Assembly (NCBI RefSeq): GCF_014595945.1
Contig: NZ_JABXWU010000008.1
Coordinates: 41,651 to 105,650 of the forward strand
Direction: 5' to 3'
Length of the DNA stretch: 64,000 nucleotides
Origin: Alkalibacillus aidingensis
GTDB lineage: Bacteria; Bacillota; Bacilli; Bacillales; Alkalibacillaceae
In this document: positions 1 to 7,546 of the stretch, piece after piece
How positions within the stretch are numbered: position 1 is the stretch's first letter
How the letters are laid out: every line of letters begins with the position of its first letter
Notes under the pieces: generated by a model
Told to the model about the DNA's origin: nothing
What the model saw: only the letters and a program-made list of their open reading frames with translations
The model's database searches: none
Position numbers and translations under genes: made by a program

Positions 1-342
1 TGTTGCTACTTGTTGTAGTGAATCTTCATAGTCTTCCCAAAGTGCGGCTTCTGTGTATGGTAACCAAGCATCCATGAAGAAATGAATCTCTTCATTTTTC
101 ATGCCTTCCCAAATAACTGGCTGGTCAAGTAACGTAATTTCGACTTCGTAACCAACTTCTTCTAAGATTTGCTTTGCAATCTGCGTTGGTGCTTCTGTAC
201 TTGTCCAAGATGTTTGTCCAAATACAATTTCCCCTTTTTCTTCAACGGCTTCTTCTTCTGTATTTTCACCGTCTTCATTACCTCCACATGCTGCTAAAAC
301 AATCATAGCGATCATGCTTAATGTAATAAATACTTTCTTCAT
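1..342 (-). CDS. Betaine-type ABC transporter substrate-binding lipoprotein (N-terminal part, runs off window)
   Basis: Read from the reverse strand; only the first 114 codons are in the window. The product starts with a lipoprotein signal (MKKVFITL, hydrophobic core, lipobox VLAAC then GG), an acidic linker, and a domain opening with GEIVFGQTSWTSTEAPT, typical of OpuAC/ProX-like glycine betaine/proline betaine binding proteins. The later QPVIWEGMKNEEIHFFMDAW stretch also fits that family, in which a quaternary amine is held in an aromatic cage. A strong AAGGGAG lies upstream of the ATG. The gene starts 3 nt after the isochorismatase-like gene ends, so the two are almost certainly cotranscribed under the GbsR-type regulator. 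Ligand specificity within the betaine group is not decided by this fragment. Confidence 0.85.
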   Translation of the reverse strand, partial: MKKVFITLSMIAMIVLAACGGNEDGENTEEEAVEEKGEIVFGQTSWTSTEAPTQIAKQILEEVGYEVEITLLDQPVIWEGMKNEEIHFFMDAWLPYTEAALWEDYEDSLQQVAT

Positions 343-345
343 GAA

Positions 346-1023
346 TTAAACTCCCTTTCTATTTTTGTTATCTATTTTTTGAAATTGTTCTCTCATCGTA
401 TCAGCCGTAAACTGCATAGAGTCTACCCCATCGGCTTCAAAGTAACTATGTGGCTCACCTTGAAGCTTTTTCACAAGTTCATCCGTTTCATAAATGCTAA
501 GGTTATAAACCCAGTTGGTCATCGTTAAGATTGCGGACTGATGGGCTCCCTCATTACTAGCATCACAGATGTCACGGATTAAATTCACATCGTAGTCATG
601 GAAGTACGCATCAAAAACAGACGTCATTAAGCAACCGTCAGTGACCACGCCACCAATATATAGATTTTTAACCCCTAAGCTTCGAAGGATTAAGTCTAAA
701 TTTGTTTTAAAGAAAGCACTCCAGCGTTGTTTATCGACTACGACATCATCTTTTTGTGGTGCAATTTCATCGAAAATTTCAATCTGGTCGGTACCTGAGT
801 TGTAATAAAATGGTGTACCGTCCTCTTTTAATGGCTCACCTTTTGGTAGGCCAATGCAATCTTCACGGTTGATCTGTCTTGTATAAATAATAGGAATATT
901 AGACGCTCTAAATGCTTTTATTAGTTTCTCTGTATTTGTAATAACTTGGTCCATATTAGATAGGCCGAAGTTAGATTCTTTTTGTAGGTCAATCAATACT
1001 AATGCTGAATCATATTGTTTCAT
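346..1023 (-). CDS. Isochorismatase-family cysteine hydrolase
   Basis: A 225-residue protein of the isochorismatase/cysteine hydrolase superfamily. The catalytic Asp is in LVLIDLQKE near the N-terminus, the Lys in VVVDKQRWSAF, and the nucleophilic Cys in GGVVTDGCLMTSVFDA, preceded by the family's VVT segment. The family hydrolyses amides or vinyl ethers (N-carbamoylsarcosine, nicotinamide, ureidoacrylate, isochorismate), so the fold does not give the substrate. The ATG at 1023 has AAAGGGGA upstream and is preferred over TTG at 1026. It sits between a GbsR-type regulator and a betaine-type binding lipoprotein, with gaps of 12 and 3 nt. I infer a substrate imported by that transporter, perhaps an amide or carbamoyl derivative of a betaine or sarcosine. 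No siderophore genes are nearby, so a true isochorismatase role is unlikely. Confidence 0.85.
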   Translation of the reverse strand: MKQYDSALVLIDLQKESNFGLSNMDQVITNTEKLIKAFRASNIPIIYTRQINREDCIGLPKGEPLKEDGTPFYYNSGTDQIEIFDEIAPQKDDVVVDKQRWSAFFKTNLDLILRSLGVKNLYIGGVVTDGCLMTSVFDAYFHDYDVNLIRDICDASNEGAHQSAILTMTNWVYNLSIYETDELVKKLQGEPHSYFEADGVDSMQFTADTMREQFQKIDNKNRKGV

Positions 1024-1035
1024 CAAATTTCCCCT

Positions 1036-1572
1036 TTATGTCTTTGTCTTTGGAATGTGTTCAAAAATGTCTCCAGATTCCATAGAATTAGCTAAGCGCA
1101 TAATCCAATCCAGATAATCCTTCGCTTCTTGAATCAGTTCAAGGTCACGTTTAGCTACTTTTTCAGCTTTCTCGTCATTGGTTTCATTCGCTATCTCTTG
1201 TATGGTTGGTTCGGTTTGATCTACTGCTTTCATAATCAAATTACGCTCTAGTCGTAACATTTTTACGAAGAAGTTGATAAAGTTTCTAAGGAAATCCTTC
1301 TCAGCAATAAAGTGGTCTTTCCTTTCACCTTTCTTCCATACTTTGGTGACCATTTCGGTTTCAATTAGTTCGCGAATCCCGTTACTGACACTCGCTTTAC
1401 TCATCGCGACCTGGTCTTTAATTTCATCCAGTGTCATGGGTTCATCTGAAAAATATAAAACACCATAAATTCTACCAACAGAAGGTGATACACCATAGAT
1501 CACCATGGACTGGGCAATGGCACTAACTATAACATCTTGTGATTCTTGCAAGCGCGCTTGATCATGAGTCAT
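1036..1572 (-). CDS. GbsR/MarR-type transcriptional regulator
   Basis: A 178-residue regulator resembling the GbsR/OpcR group, MarR-like repressors controlling choline and glycine betaine genes in Bacillus. A winged helix-turn-helix is visible around residues 45-85 (LYFSDEPMTLDEIKDQVAMS then KASVSNGIRELIETEMV and the wing KVWKKGERKDHF), followed by a helical C-terminal dimerisation/effector region. First gene of a minus-strand unit with the hydrolase and the betaine-type binding lipoprotein, so it probably represses its own operon and responds to a betaine-like ligand. It is divergent from the PrpR-N regulator. AGGTAGG lies upstream of ATG 1572, and a palindrome TTTCGCGAAA (1588-1597) sits in the leader. 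The effector is inferred from family and neighbours. Confidence 0.85.
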   Translation of the reverse strand: MTHDQARLQESQDVIVSAIAQSMVIYGVSPSVGRIYGVLYFSDEPMTLDEIKDQVAMSKASVSNGIRELIETEMVTKVWKKGERKDHFIAEKDFLRNFINFFVKMLRLERNLIMKAVDQTEPTIQEIANETNDEKAEKVAKRDLELIQEAKDYLDWIMRLANSMESGDIFEHIPKTKT

Positions 1573-1610
1573 AAGTAACTACCTACCTTTCGCGAAATAG
1601 GTTAAATTAA

Positions 1611-1659
1611 TTTGTTTAATTTATATAATACATTTTAAACAAATAATACAGATTGTCAA
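1611..1659 (-). promoter_or_regulatory. Promoter and candidate operator of the gbsR-like operon
   Basis: On the minus strand a -35 TTGACA (plus positions 1654-1659) and -10 TAAAAT (1632-1637) are separated by 16 bp. A perfect 9-bp inverted repeat, TTTGTTTAA (1611-1619) and TTAAACAAA (1635-1643), overlaps the -10 element. Placement suggests autorepression by the GbsR-type protein; this is inference. Confidence 0.6.
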
Positions 1660-1722
1660 CCTTCAGCCTTTGATTTATAATGATAAGTTATATGTTTCAT
1701 TTTTAAAAATTCGTTGAATAAT

Positions 1723-1751
1723 TTGTCAATTGCTGTTCTTTGCAATAAAAT
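1723..1751 (+). promoter_or_regulatory. Sigma-A-like promoter of the PrpR-N regulator gene
   Basis: TTGTCA (1723-1728), 17-bp spacer, TAAAAT (1746-1751), then AGGAG and the ATG at 1790. The vegetative-type promoter shows the gene does not itself look sigma-54 dependent. Confidence 0.5.
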
Positions 1752-1789
1752 GAAATGTATTGAAACAAATAGAATTAGGAGTCGTTGCT

Positions 1790-3505
1790 ATGAGCATCAA
1801 AGTGAAGTTTGTTGCCCCATACTCCTCAATGGTTCCATTAATAGAGGAATGTGTTAAGGACGAACAAGAGTTAGCTGTTAATATCGAAGTCGGTAATTAC
1901 TATGAAGGTGTTGAAATAGCTAAGCGAGCAGTTGAAGAAGGATATGAGGTAATCATTAGCCGAGGTGGTACAGCCAAGATCATCCAGGAATCCGTCACCA
2001 TTCCTGTTATAGATGTACATATGTCCGGTTATGATATGTTAAGAGTTTTAACATTAGTAAATGCAATGGATAAGAAGAAAGCATTAATCGCCTACCCAAC
2101 GATGGTCATGGGAGCTCAGACAATTATAGATCTATTGGGATACCCAGTTGACTTATTTACGGTTTCTGAGAAAGCAGAAGTTTCCTCTTTAATCGCTCAC
2201 TTAAAAGATCAAGGCTATCGGGTGGTCATGGGTGGTGTGGGAACAGTAGAGATGGCTAATTATTATGGGTTAGAAGGTGTGCTGATCCAGTCTGGTAAAG
2301 AAAACATTATCGAAGCGTTTGAAAAAGCTAAAGATCAACACCGTTTTCATAAGTGGAATCAATCCTTTAACCAATTGCTGTCGTCAACCTTAAAGCTTAA
2401 AGGTCAAGATCTTATGATTGTATCAGAGCAGGGGGATGTTTTGTTTGAAGTATGGAATTCTTTGAGTGAATGCCCACTAAGCAAACAAGAATTACTAGAT
2501 ATAGTAGATGAAAACATCCCAATCTCAGAAAAAAAGTGGCAGCATTATCAAAAAGAACGCCAACAAGTCGATATTAAGGTAGAGTGGTTAAACGCATTTG
2601 AAGAGCGATATTTGTTATTGTCATTTTTAAAAAGTGATTATTACTTAAAAAAACTGCCATGGGTAGAGACCGAGTCTGTTAAACAAAAACCTTCTATCAT
2701 CCATCATAGTGAATCGATGGACCGAGTGATGCGAGTGATCGATCTAGGGATTGATACACATCAGTTATTTTTCCTAAATGGGGAACCAGGGACAGGGAGA
2801 GGCTTGTTAGCCAATTATATTCATTATGAGAAGAATACTAATCAATCCTTTATTAGCGTGGATGCAAGCCGGTGTCAATTTGAGTTGCTAGAAGACCTAG
2901 TGCCTCATCATGTTAAAACACTATATTTGAGGAATGCTGGGCAATTACCAAAAGAAAGCTTCCCATTGCTGAATTGTTTTATGAAAAGATCATTAACAAA
3001 TGGCAAAACCATCATTGTATCGGCTAATCAATCCATCTTACCTTTACTAGAATCGACTATTGCTAATCAAATTTTAGAAATCTTTCTCCCACCTTTAAAT
3101 GACCGGAAAGAGGATCTAAAAGGACTGGTGACTCTATTTATAGCTCATTTTCATCAAAATTTAGGTACACAACCGATTAAACTTCACGATGATGCCTTAA
3201 CCTATTTAGAAGAATATGATTGGACAGGAAATGTGCGAGAATTACGTTCATTTATCCAGACAGTTGCCATGTCAGTTAAGGAGTACGTGATTCAAGCTGA
3301 ACATATCCGAGATCATTTACAATATAAACGTGAATCTGAGGTAAGCTCTGTTTTTCAATTAGAGGGAACTCTAGAGGATATCGAATTTCAAGTGATTCAA
3401 TCAGTTCTTGAAGAAGAAAATTATAATCAATCCAAAGTGGCGAAACGTTTAGGAATTAATCGTTCGACTTTATGGAGAAAGTTAAAAAAACATGATTACC
3501 TATAA
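1790..3505 (+). CDS. PrpR-N / degenerate AAA+ / Fis-type HTH transcriptional regulator
   Basis: A 571-residue protein built like a sigma-54 enhancer-binding protein. Residues about 1-185 form a PrpR N-terminal-type sensor domain (IISRGGTAKIIQE, IPVIDVHMSGYDMLR, GVGTVEMANYYGLEGVLI). A middle linker leads to an AAA+ domain with Walker-A-like GEPGTGRG near residue 331, and the C-terminus is a Fis-type HTH (NYNQSKVAKRLGINRSTLWR). The AAA+ core is decayed. The GAFTGA loop that contacts sigma-54 is missing between SFISVDASRCQFELL and the Walker B region, and Walker B reads LYLRNAG instead of LFLDE. The Walker A Lys position is Arg. It therefore probably works without sigma-54 remodelling. ATG 1790 with AGGAG eight bases upstream is preferred to TTG 1760. 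Its target and ligand are unknown; the divergent betaine-type operon is one candidate target. Confidence 0.8.
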   Translation: MSIKVKFVAPYSSMVPLIEECVKDEQELAVNIEVGNYYEGVEIAKRAVEEGYEVIISRGGTAKIIQESVTIPVIDVHMSGYDMLRVLTLVNAMDKKKALIAYPTMVMGAQTIIDLLGYPVDLFTVSEKAEVSSLIAHLKDQGYRVVMGGVGTVEMANYYGLEGVLIQSGKENIIEAFEKAKDQHRFHKWNQSFNQLLSSTLKLKGQDLMIVSEQGDVLFEVWNSLSECPLSKQELLDIVDENIPISEKKWQHYQKERQQVDIKVEWLNAFEERYLLLSFLKSDYYLKKLPWVETESVKQKPSIIHHSESMDRVMRVIDLGIDTHQLFFLNGEPGTGRGLLANYIHYEKNTNQSFISVDASRCQFELLEDLVPHHVKTLYLRNAGQLPKESFPLLNCFMKRSLTNGKTIIVSANQSILPLLESTIANQILEIFLPPLNDRKEDLKGLVTLFIAHFHQNLGTQPIKLHDDALTYLEEYDWTGNVRELRSFIQTVAMSVKEYVIQAEHIRDHLQYKRESEVSSVFQLEGTLEDIEFQVIQSVLEEENYNQSKVAKRLGINRSTLWRKLKKHDYL

Positions 3506-3611
3506 TATAGAACAAAAGGTCCATATCATTTATTGTTAATTATTAGTAAGATTTGTCGTAACTTTCATTAAATTATAGCTATCTATTTTTGCAATCGATT
3601 GGAGGCCCAAT

Positions 3612-5006
3612 ATGAGTTCACATCAACGTAGCCAGTGTGTTCTTACTCCCGAGGAATTTGTCGAGGGCTATCAATATATCATTGAGTATATGTCTGATGG
3701 TGTTCCACTAAAAGATGTTCTCATTAAAGCACTTAAGTACTTCGAGCAAGTCTTTGAAGATACCCAGTGTACGATTATGTTGAGTAATGAATATGAAAAA
3801 GTATTTACTGGTGGAGTTACCCACAGCCTACCTATGGAGATGATCCAACCATTTTTGGATATAGAGCTTTATGACGGGATGGGGACATGTGGCACTGCTC
3901 TTATACGAAAGGAAACAGTTATTACACAAGATATCAATAAAGATCGTAAATGGGACTCATATCGTCACATGATTAAGCCGTATGGTCTTAAGTCATGCTG
4001 GTCAGTGCCGATCTTTGACCCTGAGGCTGAACAAGTGATTGCTGTATTTGCTATGTATTCATATAAAAGCAAAACACCTACAGAAAAGGAACTAGACACC
4101 GTTAATGCTTATAAGGAACTAATTGGTTTAATTATTAGTAACTACATGAAAGTTAAGCAGAGTCGTGTGGAGCTAGGGGATGCTTACCGTGATCCATTTG
4201 ATAAAAGCCAATTACCTATGTCGATGTCAGCAAGAGAAAAATATAAATTTATGATTAGGCGAGGGTTGGAGGAAAGGCAATTACGTCCTAATTATCAGCC
4301 GATTATCACACATGATATGGAGATCTATGGGTTTGAAGTTTTGATTCGATGGCCACATCCAGAAGAAGGAATGATTCCTCCGAACAAATTTATTCCTTTT
4401 GCTGAACAAGAAGGCTTTATTGATGAAATTGATCGATATGTTTGTGAATACGCTTGCCGAGAAGTGAAGCAATTAATGGAGGATAAAAATTGCTCGTTTG
4501 TATTAACCATTAATGTTTCGGCCAGACATATTACTAAGTCGAATTTTATAGCTAATTTAAAAACGATTTTAGATAAGACCAATTTTCCCCCTCATTTACT
4601 GGCACTTGAGATTACTGAAACGTCCCTGATGATTAACCTTAAAGATGCCGCCAATGTTATTGAGGAAATCAGAAGCTTAAATGCTCAAGTTTGGGTGGAT
4701 GATTTTGGGACTACTTATTCATCGTTAAATTACTTAAGACACTTACCGATTGATGTTATTAAATTAGATGGTTCATTTATAAAGGAAATAAATAAAGTCT
4801 CTGTCGATCAGCGTATATGTCAAACGATTATTAATTTAGCAACTGAGCTGAATTTAAAGGTTGTTGCTGAAGGTGTTGAAACAGAAGAACAATGTGGAGT
4901 CCTAGCCCAATTCGGTTGTCAGTTCTTCCAGGGTTATTATTTTGAGAAACCGATGAATCTAGATGATTTCCATGAGTATATCGAAAAAGTGAGAATCAGT
5001 AGTTAA
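3612..5006 (+). CDS. GAF-EAL cyclic-di-GMP phosphodiesterase
   Basis: A 464-residue cytoplasmic signalling protein. Residues about 25-180 are a GAF sensor domain (GMGTCGTALIRKETVITQDI, CWSVPIFDPEAEQVIAVFAM). Residues about 215-460 are an EAL domain. The expected EAL active-site residues are visible: Glu in EVLIRW (EVL signature), Asn in LTINVSARH, Glu in LALEITETSLM, the Asp pair in WVDDFGTTYSSL, Lys in VIKLDGSFI, Glu in VVAEGVETEEQ and Gln in FFQGYYF. No GGDEF domain is present, so it should hydrolyse c-di-GMP to pGpG rather than make it. GGAGG precedes the ATG. It lies 2.3 kb before a c-di-GMP riboswitch on the Tad pilus operon, so it may tune that switch. The GAF ligand is unknown. Confidence 0.9.
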   Translation: MSSHQRSQCVLTPEEFVEGYQYIIEYMSDGVPLKDVLIKALKYFEQVFEDTQCTIMLSNEYEKVFTGGVTHSLPMEMIQPFLDIELYDGMGTCGTALIRKETVITQDINKDRKWDSYRHMIKPYGLKSCWSVPIFDPEAEQVIAVFAMYSYKSKTPTEKELDTVNAYKELIGLIISNYMKVKQSRVELGDAYRDPFDKSQLPMSMSAREKYKFMIRRGLEERQLRPNYQPIITHDMEIYGFEVLIRWPHPEEGMIPPNKFIPFAEQEGFIDEIDRYVCEYACREVKQLMEDKNCSFVLTINVSARHITKSNFIANLKTILDKTNFPPHLLALEITETSLMINLKDAANVIEEIRSLNAQVWVDDFGTTYSSLNYLRHLPIDVIKLDGSFIKEINKVSVDQRICQTIINLATELNLKVVAEGVETEEQCGVLAQFGCQFFQGYYFEKPMNLDDFHEYIEKVRISS

Positions 5007-5010
5007 AGGA

Positions 5011-5041
5011 AAAGGATTCCTAGTGTTGGGAGTCCTTTTTT
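5011..5041 (+). terminator. Intrinsic terminator after the GAF-EAL gene
   Basis: A 10-bp stem (AAAGGATTCC pairing with GGGAGTCCTTT, one bulge) followed by a run of T starting at 5036, directly after the stop codon. Confidence 0.8.
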
Positions 5042-5114
5042 GTATTTTCAGAAATCAATTCAATAATTATGGTATGATACTCGTAAAGGAAATTTGTCGA
5101 TGGGGGAGTATAAA

Positions 5115-5558
5115 ATGGGGTTTAAACGTGAAGTGTTCGTCAATGCACCAGTAGAACAAGTTTTTCAAAAGATCGCACGTTATGAATATGCTGAGGAGAA
5201 GTTAGATCATATTGTGAAAATCGAGATTCTAACTAACAGCGAAGTTCAAAAAGGAACAGAAATTAAAGAAACAAGGGATATTAAAGGACGTCAAGTAGAT
5301 GCGATCTGGAAGGTAAGTGACTATCAGCCTAATCAACGCTTTACGGTGAAAAGTGATCAAAATAACCTTCATTTAATTTATAACTATGATTTTGAAGAAG
5401 AAACGGGAGGAACTCGCATAAAGTTCACGGGTAATATTAAGACCTCTGGTATGAGAAATTTAATTTATAAGCCATTAATCAAGAGAATCATCATAAAAGA
5501 AGATGGTGATCATTTAAAGAAAGCCAAAGAGTATATTGAAAAAACTACTCAGGAATAA
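5115..5558 (+). CDS. SRPBCC (START/Bet v1-like) family protein
   Basis: A 147-residue protein with the SRPBCC pattern: an N-terminal strand GFKREVFVNAPVEQVFQKI, a central set of beta strands (KGTEIKETRDIKGRQVDAIW, YDFEEETGGTRIKFTG), and a C-terminal helix ending LKKAKEYIEKTTQE. Such folds bind hydrophobic ligands; many small bacterial members have no assigned role. ATG 5115 has GGGGGAG six bases upstream and is preferred to TTG 5094. It stands alone between two terminators, with a TATGAT box near 5072-5077, so it is a single-gene unit. No catalytic residues can be assigned. Confidence 0.75.
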   Translation: MGFKREVFVNAPVEQVFQKIARYEYAEEKLDHIVKIEILTNSEVQKGTEIKETRDIKGRQVDAIWKVSDYQPNQRFTVKSDQNNLHLIYNYDFEEETGGTRIKFTGNIKTSGMRNLIYKPLIKRIIIKEDGDHLKKAKEYIEKTTQE

Positions 5559-5564
5559 TATAAG

Positions 5565-5605
5565 AAAATCCACTAGCCGATATCGGTCGATTAGTGGATT
5601 TTTTT
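5565..5605. terminator. Bidirectional terminator between convergent genes
   Basis: An 11-bp perfect stem (AAAATCCACTA, 5565-5575; TAGTGGATTTT, 5592-5602) with an inner CCGATATCGG palindrome and a T run. It serves the SRPBCC gene and could serve the opposing membrane protein gene. Confidence 0.85.
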
Positions 5606-5609
5606 AGAC

Positions 5610-6959
5610 TCAAAGCAATAAATAACCGATAAACACACCAATTCCTCCAAATAATAATGCATAACCAATGTTCCACAGTGTTAGATGGTAAGGATTACGC
5701 TTGAGATATTGATTAAGCATCGTGATCGGTACGTTAAATGTTCCAGTCATATCATTAGTTACAACGGATACGATCATGACAATTGAGACACTTAAGGGGT
5801 TAATCGTATCTAAAAAAGGTGTGATAAACAATCCTTGAATACTGAGTGTAAGTAATGGATGAAAACCAACAAAGGCTAAAAACATCGAGCTTATTTGTAT
5901 AAAAATTAACAGTAATAAAGGTTGATGTTCTAGCCACACCAAGGATTTCATGATGTTATTTAGTACCCCCGAGTCACTAATAACCTCGTTAAAGAGACCG
6001 ACCGGTAGTAACAGAACCATGAAATTTTGCATGGTCCATAAGTGTCCACCCCAGACTTTTTGATTGTACCGAATAAATGTCCGGAACTTGCCAGTTAAAT
6101 AAGCCCACAATAATGTGTAAGGGATAATGACGATAATAATCGCATCAAAAAATTCCAGATTAAGAGCTATATGAGTTCCTGTCGCTGTTCCAACAAATAA
6201 AACTAGGAAGCAAATCAAGGTTAATAATTTGTTAACTGCCTGGCGATTAACCTTAGTAACTTCTTGATTAGGTAGCAGTGTGTATGATCGATAACGAAAA
6301 TAACCTAAACTTATATCAATAGTTAACATAATTAAAGAAAATCCAATTAAAAAGGGAAGTAAGTGTAAATAGTAAGAACCTGTAATGGCTACTACTAAAG
6401 CAATATATACTTCAATTGGACTCCACACATTGGCAGCGGCAAAGGGTCTCAGTATGGACCGAGTTGCAAATTGGTTTGTTATTTGTTGATTGAACTGAGA
6501 CGTTTGTTCCCTGATAAATTGATATACGAGTGGAATAGTCGAAACAAAAATGAAGAGCGTGAGCGTATAGCTTGTTAAATACGACTTAGCATAAAATTTC
6601 CCCAAGTGATGAGTATTAGATTGTAGAATTTTATAAAGTGCCTGATCATAACGACCAACAATCATGTAGTGGTTGATAAAAGGAATAATATAAAGTAACG
6701 ATAGCAAAAGTCCCATCGATGTAAAGTAGAGTGCTAGATTAGTAAGTGACAAACCATGGACTATGAATAATAGACTAGATACTACTGTGAGTATAGTCCC
6801 AATCACTTGGTAGGTTCGATTAGCTCCAACAAATGAAAAGATCAAAGCTAAAATACCAATCAACCCTTGTAAATAGTTTAGTGCAATACTTTCTATAAAT
6901 AGATTTAAGATATAAATAGCTACAAAGCTAGAATATAAAAGGAATTGAAGTCTTTTCAT
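5610..6959 (-). CDS. Multi-TM membrane protein, possible ion-transporter-fold permease
   Basis: A 449-residue, strongly hydrophobic protein with about 11-12 predicted membrane segments and short loops. I do not recognise it with certainty. Two segments carry short polar breaks that look alike in the two halves: PFAAANVWSPIEVYIAL near residue 175, and LAFVGFHPLLTLS plus TNDMTGTFNVPITM in the C-terminal half. Repeated re-entrant-type breaks of this sort occur in ArsB/NhaD-type ion transporters, so a transporter is plausible, but this is inference. It is a single gene on the minus strand converging on the SRPBCC gene. The start lacks an obvious strong SD. Substrate unknown. Confidence 0.55.
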   Translation of the reverse strand: MKRLQFLLYSSFVAIYILNLFIESIALNYLQGLIGILALIFSFVGANRTYQVIGTILTVVSSLLFIVHGLSLTNLALYFTSMGLLLSLLYIIPFINHYMIVGRYDQALYKILQSNTHHLGKFYAKSYLTSYTLTLFIFVSTIPLVYQFIREQTSQFNQQITNQFATRSILRPFAAANVWSPIEVYIALVVAITGSYYLHLLPFLIGFSLIMLTIDISLGYFRYRSYTLLPNQEVTKVNRQAVNKLLTLICFLVLFVGTATGTHIALNLEFFDAIIIVIIPYTLLWAYLTGKFRTFIRYNQKVWGGHLWTMQNFMVLLLPVGLFNEVISDSGVLNNIMKSLVWLEHQPLLLLIFIQISSMFLAFVGFHPLLTLSIQGLFITPFLDTINPLSVSIVMIVSVVTNDMTGTFNVPITMLNQYLKRNPYHLTLWNIGYALLFGGIGVFIGYLLL

Positions 6960-7299
6960 ACAAAGTCATCACTTTCTATTTTCATTCTGACTTTATTGTA
7001 ACAAAATAACGCAACCTGTCATCTTTGAAAAGAAAACCTAATAAACTCGAGAAATTTGTAAACATTTTTTAAGATAAAAACATAGGTATAATTACCTAGG
7101 TGGAGGAGGGGAAACACTATATATTGTTATTTTTCGACAAAAAATGAGCATATATGCCATCCGAAAGAACTGTGTATTTATGCTCAGGCTAATAGTTTTA
7201 CCCTTATTTAACCAGTAAAAGATAGTGTTAATGGCATATTTAACAAAGTAGATATTTCGACTAATATTAGACACAAGAGAACACGCAATCGAATAATTG
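6960..7299. other. Non-coding region upstream of the c-di-GMP riboswitch
   Basis: About 340 bp with no convincing gene. It contains an AGGTATAATTACCT palindrome (about 7084-7097), a GGAGGAGGGG purine stretch with no following long reading frame, and separated inverted repeats (TGAGCATA with TATGCTCA; ATATGCCAT with ATGGCATAT). The pilus operon promoter must lie here or just downstream; I could not fix it with confidence. Confidence 0.4.
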
Positions 7300-7402
7300 C
7301 TGTATCTCGATAAAGGCAAAGCTGGTGAAAACCAGTGACGCAAAGCTATAGGGGCTTCCGTGCCTAGTCGCACGATGCCAGCCAGTTACCGAAGGATCAG
7401 GG
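7300..7402 (+). promoter_or_regulatory. Cyclic di-GMP-I (GEMM) riboswitch aptamer
   Basis: Matches the GEMM-I consensus in order: AAAGGCAAAGC, then a perfect CTGGT-GAAA-ACCAG hairpin with the GAAA tetraloop (7322-7335), then GACGCAAAGC (7337-7346), a second hairpin (arms CGTGC 7359-7363 and GCACG 7370-7374), and the 3' signature AGTTACCGAAGG (7385-7396). In the known structure the tetraloop docks on the second helix and c-di-GMP stacks at the three-way junction. The closing P1 helix is weak by eye. It leads into a terminator and the Tad pilus operon, so pilus transcription should respond to c-di-GMP. Confidence 0.9.
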
Positions 7403-7487
7403 AAAACATGATAGAGTCTAGTAGAAAACAGCGATGAAGTATATCATATGTTCGTCGTTTGTTTCATAGACCCTTCATGTTTGAGTT

Positions 7488-7520
7488 AAAACCCCGCCTA
7501 TCGGTAATGGCGGGGTTTTT
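7488..7520 (+). terminator. Riboswitch-controlled terminator (expression platform)
   Basis: GC-rich stem ACCCCGCC (7491-7498) and GGCGGGGT (7509-7516), extended by AAA/TTT, then a T run, 27 nt before the first pilus-operon start codon. Its loop TCGGTAA (7501-7507) is the exact complement of TTACCGA (7386-7392) in the aptamer 3' strand, suggesting mutually exclusive folds. Confidence 0.9.
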
Positions 7521-7546
7521 ATTTTAAATAGAAAAGAGGTGAAAAG

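Noticed and set aside
346..1023. True isochorismatase in siderophore synthesis
   Set aside because: No dhb/ent-type genes are nearby; the context is osmolyte transport and a GbsR-type regulator.
1790..3505. Functional sigma-54 activator
   Set aside because: GAFTGA and Walker B residues are missing, and no -24/-12 promoter (GG-N10-GC) was found next to it.
7092..7373. A 93-codon minus-strand ORF
   Set aside because: It overlaps the c-di-GMP riboswitch on the opposite strand, has no SD, and has no recognisable domain.
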